Notes: generated by a model from the letters alone, not told the origin. DNA of 64,000 nucleotides from Cinnamomum chago (GCA_038049695.1 CP142451.1:11716001-11780000); one strand, 5' to 3'; shown: positions 50,481 through 63,188, counted from the stretch's first letter. A program made the numbers and translations.

Positions 50481-52725
50481 CCAAGTACTTATTTCCATAG
50501 TTAGTTGTCATTCTTTAAAAAAATTACAAAGACGGAAATGAATGCTTTACCTTGTAGGTTGAAGCATTCACATCCATACAACATAATCAAATGGGTCTAA
50601 AGATCTAAAATTAAAATCCATATGCCGAATTGAACTCAAATGTTAAAGTTAAAATATTTACGAAATCTATAAATACTCACCTTTTATTGATTTGAATTAA
50701 GAAATTGAAATTGATTTCTCCAATCAATTGAAGCTTACCTTGTGACTGCATCAACAAGTGGCTGGCCTTTATAATATCAGTCTATCTTAATCCTTAATTT
50801 AAGGGCCTCAAAATGTTTTAAGAGTGCCAATTTTAAATTTAGTCAATTTACCGATCCGGTGTCAAATTGAGATCAGTCCTAAGTCCTAAATCATAAATCA
50901 TGGTATGAATCTATGTGATAGGAATCAGATTGATCCTAGGTGGATCCCCCTATCAAAGTAGAAAGTGATGCTCTCAATGATCTAAATTAAAACAATAAAT
51001 ACTTCTGGTATCTTAAGATAATCCAATGATATAGATGGTATAGACATATTATTCCACATATATATATATAGGGTTGCAAACGGGTATCCGAGTCTCCAAT
51101 TACCCGGAAATTCCGACATGTGAAAAATCGAGTCTGGAACCTATTTAGATTTCGATTCATAAACGGGTCCGGATCCGAAACCTAATTTAGGTTTTGATTG
51201 ATAAACGGGTCTAGTTCTGATCCATATAGGTTCTGACTCGTGGACCCATGACCCGGCATATGAGCCTTTGATATTACAAATTGTACCTTAAAATCCACTT
51301 TTTTTTGGACATTTTTATGTATAATATTAAAGGTAGTAGACTTGATGCATTGTTATAAACTTAAACTTAATGATATGTTTATTTTAAGAAAAATGAAAAA
51401 TAAAGAGAGAAATTAAAATTGATTTGGAAACTCGATTCTAGTCCTCTAAGTGGACCCGGTTCCGGAATCGGATCCGAGTTTTCCTATAGAAACTGGGTCT
51501 ATAACCGTTATTTAGAAACGGATCCAGGTCGGGGTCCACTATGGTTTCCATCCGTAACCATTCCGTTTGCAACCCTACTTGCATGGTGGATGAACCGCTG
51601 TAAAATTAACCCACAAGCAAACAAAAATCCAAGAATGGGCTTCTCATTGTACAGTCAAGTCCTAAATCTATATCCATGTGAAAAATGAAAAACCTATATA
51701 GCACTCAGTCACTTGACAAATGCACTACAATTCTATCTTTTGTTCGTGATTGGAATTTCAGATTCAATTTGAGATTCCAATCATATTTCAGATTCGATCG
51801 GTTGGATTCTGATTTGAGTCAAGTTGAATTGATTTAGATTTGTTCCAACACAATCCTTCTCGCTCAACTAGCACCTTGCTGTTATTTCAGTGGAGAATTA
51901 GTTCAGTGGCACATTCAGTTTTGGTTAAACCTCAGGGTGCCCCAAGTTTAACCCAACTATGTGTTCTATCTGTCCACGTCAAAGCTCAAACAAACAAAAT
52001 AGAGACTAGATAATATAAGAATTAAACCTAGAGAAATTATGAGTCGAAAGAGTAGAACTTTGCATTGGGCCCCACCTATTGAAATCTAAGTAGTTCAAAA
52101 TAAATTTCTTCCCAGTACATGGAGTACACTTAAATCTTACGTAAATCCGAGTTTGTTTGACCGTTAAATTAACTATTTGATAAGAACTTGATAATGAATA
52201 TGTATACAATTTTATTAAACACTTTTTTTTTGTTAAAAACCTCAATTCAATGGCGGAACAAATTCAAATTAATGTGAAATCTGAATATGTCCAATCCACC
52301 TACATAGCGTTTATTTTGAACGGTTCAAACTTCAATAGGTGGGCCCACTACACGGTTCCAATCCTTTTAAGATGGGATTTCCCTAGGATAAAGCCTCATT
52401 GGGACTTAATATAAATCTTCCCATGCCTTTTTGATGGAAACAATATAGAGTACATGGTAAAGGGGAGAGAATAAAAGGTCAAATGTGTCATTTCAAATTT
52501 GTAATAAAAGCCAAAAATAAAATGGTAAATGAAATAGAAAGAAAAGGGCCTGAGTGGAAACAGCCGTTCTTTTGCTAAAAATACAAAGTAGAGGTATTTT
52601 TTTTTTTAGGTTTTATTAAAATAGGGATAGGGGGGCCCTTTTTGTAAGAAAACTCTCTTTTATCATTTATCATGCATTTTATCCCCACAGAACATTCATT
52701 CATTTTCTGCTGCTGCTTCCATTTC
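50481..52725. other. Intergenic region before the DUF866 gene
   Basis: It contains the MITE at 51069-51577 and otherwise AT-rich DNA. No gene recognised. Confidence 0.6.
51069..51577. mobile_element. hAT-type MITE, about 509 bp
   Basis: Ends TAGGGTTGCAAACGGGT and CCGTTTGCAACCCTA are 13-15 base inverted repeats matching the family at 6019 and 55468. The left flank is a TA run (51051-51068), so no 8-bp target duplication can be confirmed. Confidence 0.75.
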
Positions 52726-52732
52726 TATAAAT
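52726..52732 (+). promoter_or_regulatory. TATA box of the DUF866 gene
   Basis: TATAAAT lies 84-90 bases before the ATG and is followed by a CT-rich leader, consistent with a transcription start near 52757. Confidence 0.65.
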
Positions 52733-52815
52733 CCCAGCATCTCTTCCTATTTCCTACCCAACATCTCTTCCTCTTTTTCTGAACCTTTAATTTCTTCCCA
52801 TCCTATAATAAAAAG

Positions 52816-55800
52816 ATGAGCAGATTTATGCTATCTTTTAAAGCAGAATTGCAGAACTTGACAGACCTCCAAGCTAAGGGTGGATGGGACAGTAACAAGG
52901 AGGAATTTGTCTTGATGGTGATGGAAAGAAAATCTAGATTTGCTTTAAGACTCTCTATTAATTATATAGCTTTTAATTTTTGCAAATGTTTTCAGGTAAA
53001 ATGTTCTGGTTGCGAGAGGGAGACTGAGCTAGATGTATCTATTACATCTAATTTGACTATGACGGTATAAAACTTGTCATAACTCATAACTTTGAATTTC
53101 CATTTTTTTATTTTTAAATTGAATTGGTTTTATAGATTGATCATAGCTTGACCTGATCATTTGAATAGACATACCTATACTAAATTTCTTATTAAATCTA
53201 GCTTTGCACTTCTCTGTCTTCTCATCAATCTTCTTTCCTTTTATTATTCCTCTTTTCTTTCTCTTCCTCTCCTCCTCCTCCTCCTCCTCCTCCTCCTCCT
53301 CCTCTTATTCTCTCTCATCCAAGTGAAGTAAAAGTAAAGTAAAGTAGAGTCAAATGGTCTCGTCTTTTTTTTTTCTTTTCACATGTTTGGATGCTTAATC
53401 CGAGGGTACGGTAAAAGGTACACGTTTTCTTTCTCTCCAAACTCACTACAAAGGAAATTGAAAGTAATCCCCAATTTCTCACATAACTACACCTATGTCT
53501 GCATCACACAAATACTCTGAGTCATGTATCACGCAAGTGAAACTTGATGGGACCCATTCTTTGAAAATCTAAAATGTTGAAAAGGAACACCGTCCTTAGT
53601 ATTGGATGTAACTAAATTTTAGTTCAATAAGAATAGGCCCTAGTAGGGCCAGCACCCTTTGACCGAGAATATGTAAAACACATGAGTAAAAAATAACAAT
53701 AAAACTTTCATGTTTAACTAACTTTATCAAACATATGATCCGTTTGAAGGTGGAACCAAATCTTAAATAAAAGTAAATACAAACTTTTTACATCTCATAA
53801 AATATAAAGATGTTTACTTGGAGTAATTTGGATTTTCAGTAATTGATCTCCATTTTATAATTGTAACTGCTCACTTTAGCACCGAGAGAACCCTCGGATT
53901 TGAATTCATTTTGCTAATCAGACTGGAGTACTCCCATATGTGTAATGCCCAAGTATCTCTCTCACGAATTCCATGTGTGGATGGGGTAAGTAAAACTCCA
54001 CAGTTGAGCCAACCTATAGAAAATTGAGCCGTAAAAAATGGTTTAATCTCCTTGCTGAGATTTAATTTTTCATCGGAGTCCCTCACTATAAGATAAAACA
54101 TATAGTTAAAAATTAAAATATATCTTTTGGTCAATCTTATAGTGGGACTACCTTTTAATGAGTTGGAATTTAAGAAAATTCGTTAGACAAGAAGGAACAC
54201 TTTGAGCGGGTTAGATTTTTAAAAGATGGGCCTCACCAGCGTGGAGCCACATAGAGTTACCCCTCCTCAGCTTTTTGTTTCCTTTAACATAAGAGAAAAA
54301 AAATTCAAGTATATTGCGATTTTTTTGCTCTTTGCCCCCTCTTCATACTTTTTTTCTTTGCTTGTCCCTCTACAACTTCTTTTTTCTTTTTCTTTGTCTA
54401 ATGAGTTGAACTTTCTAAATATATAAAGGCAAGTTTATCTTCTAACTTATATAAAAAAGACAACTAATCCGTAATCACACAAAAATTTTCATAGAGTTCT
54501 ACATACTTATTTTATATCTGTAAAATAAGTTTCATAGGTAACAACTCTCTACGGCCTTATTAAATAAATATACATCGCGCACTCTAGAAATTCTGAAAAT
54601 ACGTCAACATGTTAGTCTTTTTTTTTTTTTTAATTCATTCTCATTTATCAATTTTTATATATTTTTTAATAACTACTACTGGTGAGTGACTTAGGTCTAC
54701 ATTAACATGTTAGTTTTTTTTAAATTCATTCTCATATATCAATTTTTATATTTTTTTTAATAACTACTATTGGTTATAGCGCTACAAGTGAGTGACTTAA
54801 TTAGGTCCCCACCCCCGCGCATAAGCCTCTATAAGAGAGAACTTTTGCCCCTCCTCAGAGAACTTCTTGGCTCCGCCACTGGGCCTCAAGCTCTACTCCA
54901 TCCACGGACTTGTTTGGTAATTTTACTTGTCAAGTCAAGTCAAGTCAAGCATCAAATCAAAAACACTTTTATTCAAAACTCCCTCAATCTTTTAAAAAAA
55001 AAAAGTAAAAAAACAACTACCTTTATTTAATAAAAGACGAAAAAACTCCATTTTCCTATACAAAAAGTAAAAAATATTCCATCACGAACAACTAAAAATA
55101 AAATATCATCATAACCCACTTATATTTTATTCCCTCCTTTTATTTCACTTCACTCCACTTTATTTTAAAAGTAAAATGCCAAACGAGCAAAACAGTGGTA
55201 GCGAGAGAACTAGTGTCGACCATAATGTTTATACACGGGAGAGTCAACTCATACGACAGGTACAAGTCAGACCGGTTATCCGAGTTGTCCCAAAGCAGCC
55301 CATTTAGATGCAGTTAAGGTTTCTTTTCTTTCTTTTTTTTAACCCTTGATCGACCCAAATATTGCGGGTCAGGTTTAGTTGCTGGTCGGGTTGACAGGTT
55401 GGGTTAGATTTTGCCTTCCTCCCAACCTCCCTTGCTTTCCTTGTTCAATGACATAAGGAAATGCATGTATGGTTGCAAATGGGTATCTGATACTCTAATT
55501 ATCTAAAAGTTCCGACTCGCAAAAAACAAGGTCTAAACCTATTTTAAATTTCGATTCATAAATGGGTCCATATGGGTTCAGACCTGTAAACCCGGAACCC
55601 AGCATATAAGTTTTTGATGTTGCAAACTATAGCTTAAAACTAACTTTTTATAGGCATTTTAATGTATAATCCTTGAGGTAGTAGACTTGATGCACTTTTA
55701 TAAGTTGAATGATATTTTACTTTTAAAGAAAATTAAAAAAATGAAGAGAAATTAAAACCAATTTTGGAACTGGATTTTGGTCCTTTTGTTGGACCCAATT

Positions 55801-58800
55801 TCGGAACCGGATTTGAAACCAACAATGCAAGTTCGGAGTCAAAATCATATCCGGAACCAAAAATATTATTTATAAATGGATCTGGGTCTCAATTTAGCGT
55901 AAGTTCAAGAACTATTCCATTTGCAACCCTAAATGCATGCCTTCCTTTCATTTTTGCTTCCTTTTACTTTCTTCTTCCTCTCAAATAAATTTCTCTGTGT
56001 CAAGGAAATGCCTAGTCCTTGTGTTACACTTCTTTAATGGGGTGCATCGGCGCTTTCTATTCGCCTGCATCTTTAATTCTATTGTTACAAATTAGGAAGA
56101 CAAAAGGGCCATCTTCAACTCTGATTATCAGGGGTAGGTAATAGATATATGTTTTGCCCGACATTGTATGCTTTCCATGTCTTTTGACTGATAAATTAAA
56201 TTCGAAATGGAATCAGTCCATATTACCTACAGTAGGCTGATCAGTCTTAGCCACTTTCACACACACATGACATGCCCAATGAAGAACTCATATCAATCTT
56301 ATAATTATCCCGTCATCCATCATTGGATTACCCCATGAAATACAATACTGTTGAAATTTGGAGTGACTAAAATCAAGGATTGGGATGATCTTGTTGAATT
56401 TTTTATGCCATTCCCTAATCCTTAATAACCCACTCTAATTTTGGGCTGTAAACTTTCTTTCATTAACACCATGAAAGGGGAAATTTTCAAAAGTGATCCG
56501 GATATTTTTTTTTCATTTTTGCCCCTTCTCAATTTTTTTTCTTTAATAAGAAAAGAAAAACTTACTAGGTCAACTCTTTGCCAAATTTGATTTGTTTGAA
56601 ATAGATCTGATTGTAATAGATCTATGTCAAATGAAGTTGTTTGAAATAAAGGTTTTACAAATAGCGGTTTAGTAAGAGATATGTGAAACCCATTCTATGT
56701 CTAAATATATTCAGCGGCTCATATTTTTTTTACAGATTTCTCAAAATTCATGATGAGATAACATATGATATTTGACAAATAGTTGTGTTTTGCCTTATAA
56801 ATAGTATGAATGGTTCGGATCTTATTTTATGACTCACAAGGATCCAAAAAGGCCAGTCTAAAGGTCTAGAGTGTTTTTTTTTTTTTTTTACAAATATTCC
56901 AAAATCCATGATCATCCAACTTCTAAAATTTGACTCCATGCCCATTTTTTGCATGTTAAAGGGGATGGACTACTTGGATAGTGATTTAGAGGTCTAGAAT
57001 TTAAAAAAATATATATCGAACTGCCAAAAAAATGATATGAAAATCAGGTTTATAATTGGAGTACATCCACCTATTCATAGTTTTGTTCACAAATTTCTCA
57101 AAATCCATGATAAGATGAGACCTAAAACTTGACCCCGTGGTCTTGTTTTAGCATTACAAAGAAGATGGATAGTTCTGATTATCCTAACTACTTTAGAAAA
57201 TCCTTTAATTACCCTAAGTAACCCACAATTGATTGTCTCTCCTAACTTTTTGGCAAGTTATTGGAGGCTAATAAACACCATGTCGGACATGTGACGCCGT
57301 GTGGGCCATGCCATATTAGTTGTTTTAACCATTTTCTAATTTTATTTAACTTCTCTCTCTATCTCTTATGTAACCAACCTCCAATTTTATTTGTTTTTAT
57401 TGTTTCTCAATGCAATTGGGCTTGCTACAGGGGCCAACCAAGTGGGTAACCAATCCCTTTGTTTTTTTATTTTTGGGTACCCTAGTCAAAGGGGTTGGGA
57501 CTCAATAGAGAGTCAGCCCGCATACACACGAAAATGTAGCCCATTCAAAGGGGAAGGAGGCCCTCACAAGCGGAAAGAAAGCCCGCATAAGTGGCCAACC
57601 AACCAACCCCTTTGTTGATTGCGCAATTCACATATGCTCATTAGTTTTTATTTAATGAACACCCTATACATTGGGTTTTTAAAATGATTTTAAATGTTTT
57701 ACTTATCTCCTTGGGTCCAAAGGGCTAATCAATCATGACCGTACATTCCATTTTGGCCTAACACGTTTGATATTATCTATTTGTAAATTTTCATTATATG
57801 CTTCAATTTATTTGTACTATAAGATTTCTACATGAAATTGCTAATTGCTTATAATTTTGAATGCAGGTTATTTTCACATAAACCTATGTCAGTTGAAATT
57901 TATGTTTTCATATGTTTAAATATGCATTTTGTGCAATTGCATGTGAAGTATAATATCTATTGCATTGATTATTCTCACACTATCATTTTTATAGAGTATT
58001 ATTATCTTCTAAGTAATAAATTAATTAAATTCTTGAGCATTTCTCGCAATATATAAATTGCATCTTCCGGTGGGCTTTGTATGTGTGTATGCCACTCTTT
58101 CCACTTGTATGGGCTTCCCTTCCAATGTTGTAGGCTTACTCTTCCCATATTTGTGGTCTTTCTTTAGGTGCCATCCGCCTAGGATAGAGTGTAGTCCTAT
58201 ATATGTTTTGAAACAAACGTAAAATTTGTCTCCGGCTCTAGGAATTAAATTATTCTTTGGGACGGGTGTACCCACATTCATGGCTATTGAGGCTGTCACC
58301 CCCATCAAACTTGGGTCTACCTCCAAATCTTGCATGAAGCCATTAGTATCCACCTTCAAAATCTACATGAAAACCTTGGATCTACTTCAAAAATCCACAC
58401 AAAAATTGCCCACAAAATCCATTTACCTGTTTGGGTCAAACAAAAATCCTATAGGGCGAGGTCCACTTTGAAAATTCAAACAAATGTGGATTTTTATAGG
58501 TCCAAGTCCTCTGGGATTTCCAATTGCCAAACATGGATTTTCCATTAGTAGGTGGAAAGTGAAATTTTTTTCCTTGAAGATTTAGTTGCCAAACGCAACC
58601 ATAAAGCGACTAGGAATTGACCCCTACGTGGACTCCTGCAAGCTTTTTGTAACATTGTCTTCTAGACGTCCAATCTCGCTTCTATTATTTCAAACTTAAA
58701 AGATCATATTTTTTTATAAAGAAAAAAAGGGGAATGTAAGATTGCAGCCATTTTATCTTAGATTTTTTTTAGCATTTTTGTTTATAAGTGATGTTTTTAA

Positions 58801-60141
58801 TTATAATGTAATGATGACTAAATAAATGTTAAACGATTGCAATATATTTTAACTTTAAGACTATTCTATCATTTATTTTCTCTAACTAGACATGTTTTTG
58901 CATGAATTGAATTAGGATTTTTAATTCTAATAAAATCTGGAATCGTTGTCCATTGAATTGGGATCAAACCACTTGATCTCAATTATCAAAATGCTATCAG
59001 CCATTGTTTAATTATTATTGAATTGATGGTTAATTTTCAAATATTAATTTTCATATAATTCAATATTTTTGGTTTACTGAAATCCAACCAATTTGTGAAT
59101 TGATTTAAAGAGTTTTATTTCATTAATTTATTGAATTTAAGAGGAAGCTTTCAACTTGCAAATGAGATGAGTGGGTTAGTAGGTCCAAATAAATATCTTT
59201 TTAAATTTTAAATCTTCATCTTGCAAATTATATTACTTTCTTGAGATTTCTAATCTTCGTTGGGAATCATTGAAATCATAATATCAGATAATCCATACAT
59301 CAAGACTTGTGATAGAAATGGAGGGATAGTTGAAAAGAATTTAAAACTCTATACATTTTCCTTTACCCCTTTTTTTAATTTGTTATATGATAACTTGTGA
59401 ATGCACAGCTTTAATGCTAGTTCTTGCTTATCCACATATTAATTCTTTATGACTATAGTTTTATCATGCGAAAAGACTCTTAATTAAGGAAAAGCAACTT
59501 ACTTCCATCTTTTCCACTCATTTGTAAAACGGTTTTTGAGTTTGGTTGGTAGAGTATAGGTGGTGCTCTACTAATTTGTCTCACATTTGTTTTTGTTGGT
59601 TTCTTTGTTATAAATCATTGCAGTGCCCAACTTGTAATAAAGTGGGCAAACTTCAAGCAATAGCTGGTTATGGAAAACCTCTCACATCTGACTCCGAAGA
59701 GTTGACACCTGCTATACTATTTGAATGCCGCAATTTGGTGCCAACAGACGGTGACTTCAACGGCACATGGGAAGCCCGATCAACTGTAAGTATCTTAAAA
59801 CTTTCGCTGAACATCTAATAAATCAGGGCTAAAAAAAATGATATAGTAAAACCCGCCCAATTTCATTTTGTGCTATAACGTGCTTCTATTAGATTTTTAC
59901 TCCATTTTCTTGCTTTTTAATAAAAAGAATAGTCTCACTTATGCATGGCAGCATTTTATATTCTCTACTAACTCATATGATTTAATCTTATTCTTTTCAG
60001 ATTAGCGAAACAACAAACTACAACTTCGATATTGTTGACGGGGATTTCTGCCTTTATGATGAATATCTTCGTACTTCCGTTGCTGTCTTGGACATGGAGT
60101 TCGAAGTAATAACTAAATATTTAGACCCTAATAGTAATTAA
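52816..60141 (+). CDS. DUF866 / CXXC zinc-binding protein (CZIB/UPF0587 family)
   Basis: Exons at 52816-52917, 52996-53064, 59624-59785 and 60001-60141 have GT-AG borders, all phase 0, and would encode 157 residues. Landmarks match the eukaryotic DUF866 fold: LSFKAELQNLTDLQ at the N-terminus, the first zinc knuckle VKCSGC, the second CPTC, then GYGKPLT, LFECRNLVPTD and DGDFCLYDEY near the end. The four cysteines probably bind zinc; family function is poorly defined. It is odd that about 12-18 residues expected between the two CXXC motifs (the glycine-rich stretch before the second CXXC) are missing. They would have to lie in the 6.5-kb third gap, or the gene is degenerate. A weak candidate is at 59553-59588. 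The 78-bp first intron is in frame and stop-free. I cannot say whether a functional transcript is made. Confidence 0.75.
53270..53304. repeat. (CTC)n microsatellite
   Basis: About twelve uninterrupted CTC trinucleotides. Confidence 0.95.
54606..54807. repeat. 98-bp tandem duplication
   Basis: AACATGTTAGT followed by a T run, TTCATTCTCAT and AATAACTACTA occurs at 54606 and again at 54704. Both copies end with GTGAGTGACTTA. Confidence 0.85.
55468..55931. mobile_element. hAT-type MITE, 464 bp, perfect 8-bp TSD
   Basis: Ends TATGGTTGCAAATGGG and CATTTGCAACCCTA are inverted. The element is flanked by AATGCATG on both sides (55460-55467 and 55932-55939). It is the clearest intronic copy of the family and is non-coding. 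Confidence 0.9.
57468..57600 (+). repeat. Dispersed repeat of about 130 bp (copy 2 of 2)
   Basis: Related to 34087-34215: T-rich start, then GGGTACCCTAGTCAAAGGGG, CCCGCATACACACGAAAA and GAAAGCCCGCATAAGTGG. Confidence 0.7.
58290..58500 (+). repeat. 32-bp-unit array in the DUF866 intron
   Basis: Units starting TCTACCTCCAAATCTTGCAT, TCCACCTTCAAAATCTACAT and CTACTTCAAAAATCCACAC occur at about 32-35-base spacing. The section 58235-58290 also matches the minus-strand DNA adjoining the 34218 array. Confidence 0.65.
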
Positions 60142-61643
60142 CTAATTAACTTTATGATACATTTAGGTTGAAACTCAAGAGTATATTTTATGCCCTACTT
60201 GGCTTCTTGAAATTTATTAAAGCAACTTTATACTATTTGAAAAATTACCTTTAAATATCTAATACTATCAGATTTTAAATATAATTTATCTTCCTTAACA
60301 AGTTACAAAATGGTTGAAAATGCAAAATAATAAATTCTCCTGAGTTGATTACTTGAATGTCTAGAGTAATATACTTTTTTTTCAGAGTTTTTTGGACAAG
60401 TTTGCCCTTGCATATGCTGTCATATCATATGTTAACTTGCAAAAAAAATTGGGCATAATTCTTGGTATATGGGGTCCATCGAAAATAATTTTTGCAGTGG
60501 TGGCAATACATTTTTAGTACAGAAATTTCTATCAACATGTCCTACCATGTGTTAGATTTATGCCCATTGTCCTATGAGATCAACTGACCCGTACCTCACC
60601 AAGAAACAGACCCAAAAGTAATCGATACAGGCCTGATTTTTGGGCATATTCGACAAAAGAACTGGATCGGGCCAAGTTAACCGTTTGGGCAGTTGGGTCA
60701 GGAATGGTTCGGATCCACATACCTCAATACCAAATTGGGTATGAGTCATCTATATAATCAGGTTGGCCCTACCCTTTAACATCACTGGATAAAGAAATCT
60801 GGAGCCCGAATTTCCTATCACAGCTATTACACACTAACCATGAAACCCATGTCCTTAAATTTCACTCTAACATGAGTGGATTCCACCATAAGATTGAACA
60901 CATGATTAAGGATAATACTGTCACTGATGTGTTGATAATCTTATTTTCGTCGGAGTGATCAATTTGGATGATGGAAGCCATGCATATTGATCTAAAACTT
61001 GAGGATATCTCATTAGAGTGATGGGATTCATCTTGATAACGGTCTAAATTATCTCCATCCCCATCCGAGCCCTACAATGAAAATCCTAGCATATGTTACA
61101 CGGTTTCTGTGTAATAGCCAGGACAGGGGATCCAGATTCCAGACTCAGATATCTCATGTGAGTTCTGCTGGCTAAGTAGCGTTAAGGTAGCTGGGTGCAG
61201 GGGCGGCGGACCCACCATGTGAGGATAAACCAAAAATCACACTAGGATTTTTTGGGGCCCGAGCCCATGCCCTATGTACCACTCAACAATCGCCCCACAT
61301 CTAACATCAACCGAATGTTTCAACAGAAGGAGAAAAAAAAAAAAAAAAACTAACAATCGCCCCCACATATGTGAAAAACCTCGCTACTTTTTCTATTAAA
61401 AAAGAAAGACAAAAAAAAAGAAGAAAAGCCCCAGTTAAAAGCAACCTTAGGAAAAAAAAAAACATTCGCTGTAAAAGGTTACTTCTCCTTTCAACATTTG
61501 TAATCGCCAGTCTGCAGATCAAGCTTCTTCTCATCACCAGTCTTAAGAGTTGTTTGTTTAGGGTGATTTACATGCGTCAATAAATCGCATGGGTAATAAT
61601 TACGTACCATCATGTTTGTTTATGTGGATTCATGTATTACATA

Positions 61644-62750
61644 TAGACATGTCAAATGGGCCGGGCCATGTCGAACCAGTCAACGGGCGCTGGCCGGCAC
61701 GGCCCGTGACATGGGCCATGCTGGGTCGAGGTGCCTGAGCCGTGGGCCCGCCTGGCATGTGGGCTGTCCCCTGTGGCCCACCAAGATCAGTCCGCCAAGC
61801 ACGACAGGCCTGGCTTGCCCAAAAATGACTATGTTTTGAAAAAATTGTTTATTTTAACCCCCCCAATAGCCATAAAATAGTCATATAAGGGGTATTTTGT
61901 AGCCATAAAATAGTCATATAAGTCTATAAATACTCTAACATTCCTAATCTTTTTCTTTTTTAATCAAAGTTTTATTTACCAAAAAAAAATACAAATGATG
62001 TCAATCATTATGACAAAAATAACAGGTGGGCCCATTGTGGCAAAATTATTGTGAAAATTGGGCCCAAATAGAATATAAAATTCTTCTATGCATTTTTTAT
62101 TTTGGCACCTACTAAACATCACTAGATGGCTTTGTTTGGTTAGGTAAGCTTGGAAATAGGTTGGGAACTTAGTTCTAATTAAAGCCAAACATAAATTTAT
62201 TTACCCAAATTATATCCCTTTCTAACATTCTTCTCTGACCCGATCAATAGTTATAAACTTAGAATAGTAATTAATCCAAAAATATATATATATAATGTTG
62301 CTTTTACTTTTATTATGATTATATTATCTCATTAAAACATAATCAGCTCTAAGTATAGTTTGATCTCTTCACCTGTGCCTCAAACCATGGATCTCGTCTT
62401 GGACTCATAGGTTTCTCTTTGGAATGTGTCCAATCAGATATTAGGTCCCAACCAACCCATATATATACAGCCCTAACCATAATAAATATAAATTCAGGTG
62501 AGAAAATATGGCTTTTAAAAAAGATTTTTTATTGAATTAATATTAATTATTTGAACATGAGTAGGTCGAATTTGATCGAACTACTAAATATCTTTGTCAT
62601 TTTCCGTGGTTGTATTCTAATTTTTAATTTGAATACTCAAATGAAAAAAATCTGAAAAAAAAAATATGATGGAGGCACGCCTAGCCCGCCGGCCAAGCAT
62701 GGCCCGGCCCGCTCCAACCCGGCCCCTGGCGGGCCGGGTTGACATGCCAA
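61644..62750. mobile_element. Non-autonomous hAT element, 1,107 bp, 8-bp TSD
   Basis: Left end TAGACATGTCAAATGGGCC and right end GGGTTGACATGCCAA form inverted repeats. The flanks ATTACATA (61636-61643) and ATTACATG (62751-62758) match in seven of eight bases. Both ends are GC-rich (GGGCCGG-type) while the interior is AT-rich. No transposase frame was recognised. Confidence 0.85.
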
Positions 62751-63077
62751 ATTACATGTGTAAATGACATGTAAATGTTGTGTAAATGCACCCACCGTAC
62801 CACGATCCAAGGGTCCTCCTTGGGGACCTGGGCAGAATCCGGTCTTAGGGTCGGTCCAAGGGGACTTCCTCATATTAGGCGGTCCGCCTTCTGTAATTTT
62901 TTCGACGCAGTCAACACATCGGCAATAAGCCGTGGGCAGATCTACAGCCAACGCTACTTTAACAGTGTCGGCAGATCCAAATACAATTCTCAACGCAGTC
63001 GGCCAAAAGTGGGATAAATATTGGCATTGTCTCGCTGCTTATATTAGATGTGATGGTATGTAGTCGCACTAGGCCGG

Positions 63078-63188
63078 CCCCCCCCCCCCCAGCCTTTAGA
63101 AAATCATTTTAAAACAGTAAAATGGGCCCTATCAGGGCCCCCCCCAGCCTTTAGAAAATAATTTTAAAACAGTAAAATGGGCCCCTCC
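63078..63188. repeat. 55-bp tandem duplication with poly-C leaders
   Basis: AGCCTTTAGAAAAT(C/A)ATTT, then TAAAACAGTAAAATGGGCC occurs twice (63091 and 63146), each copy preceded by a run of C. Confidence 0.9.

Larger units (their letters stand above)
53065..59623 (+). other. 6.5-kb intron of the DUF866 gene, filled with repeats
   Basis: The intron opens GTATAA and closes TTGCAG. It contains the CTC microsatellite (53270-53304), a 98-bp tandem duplication (54606-54807), the MITE at 55468-55931, a 125-bp dispersed repeat (57468-57600) and a 32-bp-unit array (58290-58500). No other gene was recognised inside it. Confidence 0.65.

Noticed and set aside
53266..53310. CRISPR-like short repeats
   Set aside because: Simple CTC microsatellite; CRISPR arrays are not expected in plant nuclear DNA.
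61307..61583. Lysine-rich and phenylalanine-rich open frames
   Set aside because: Come from poly-A/poly-T runs without any family match.
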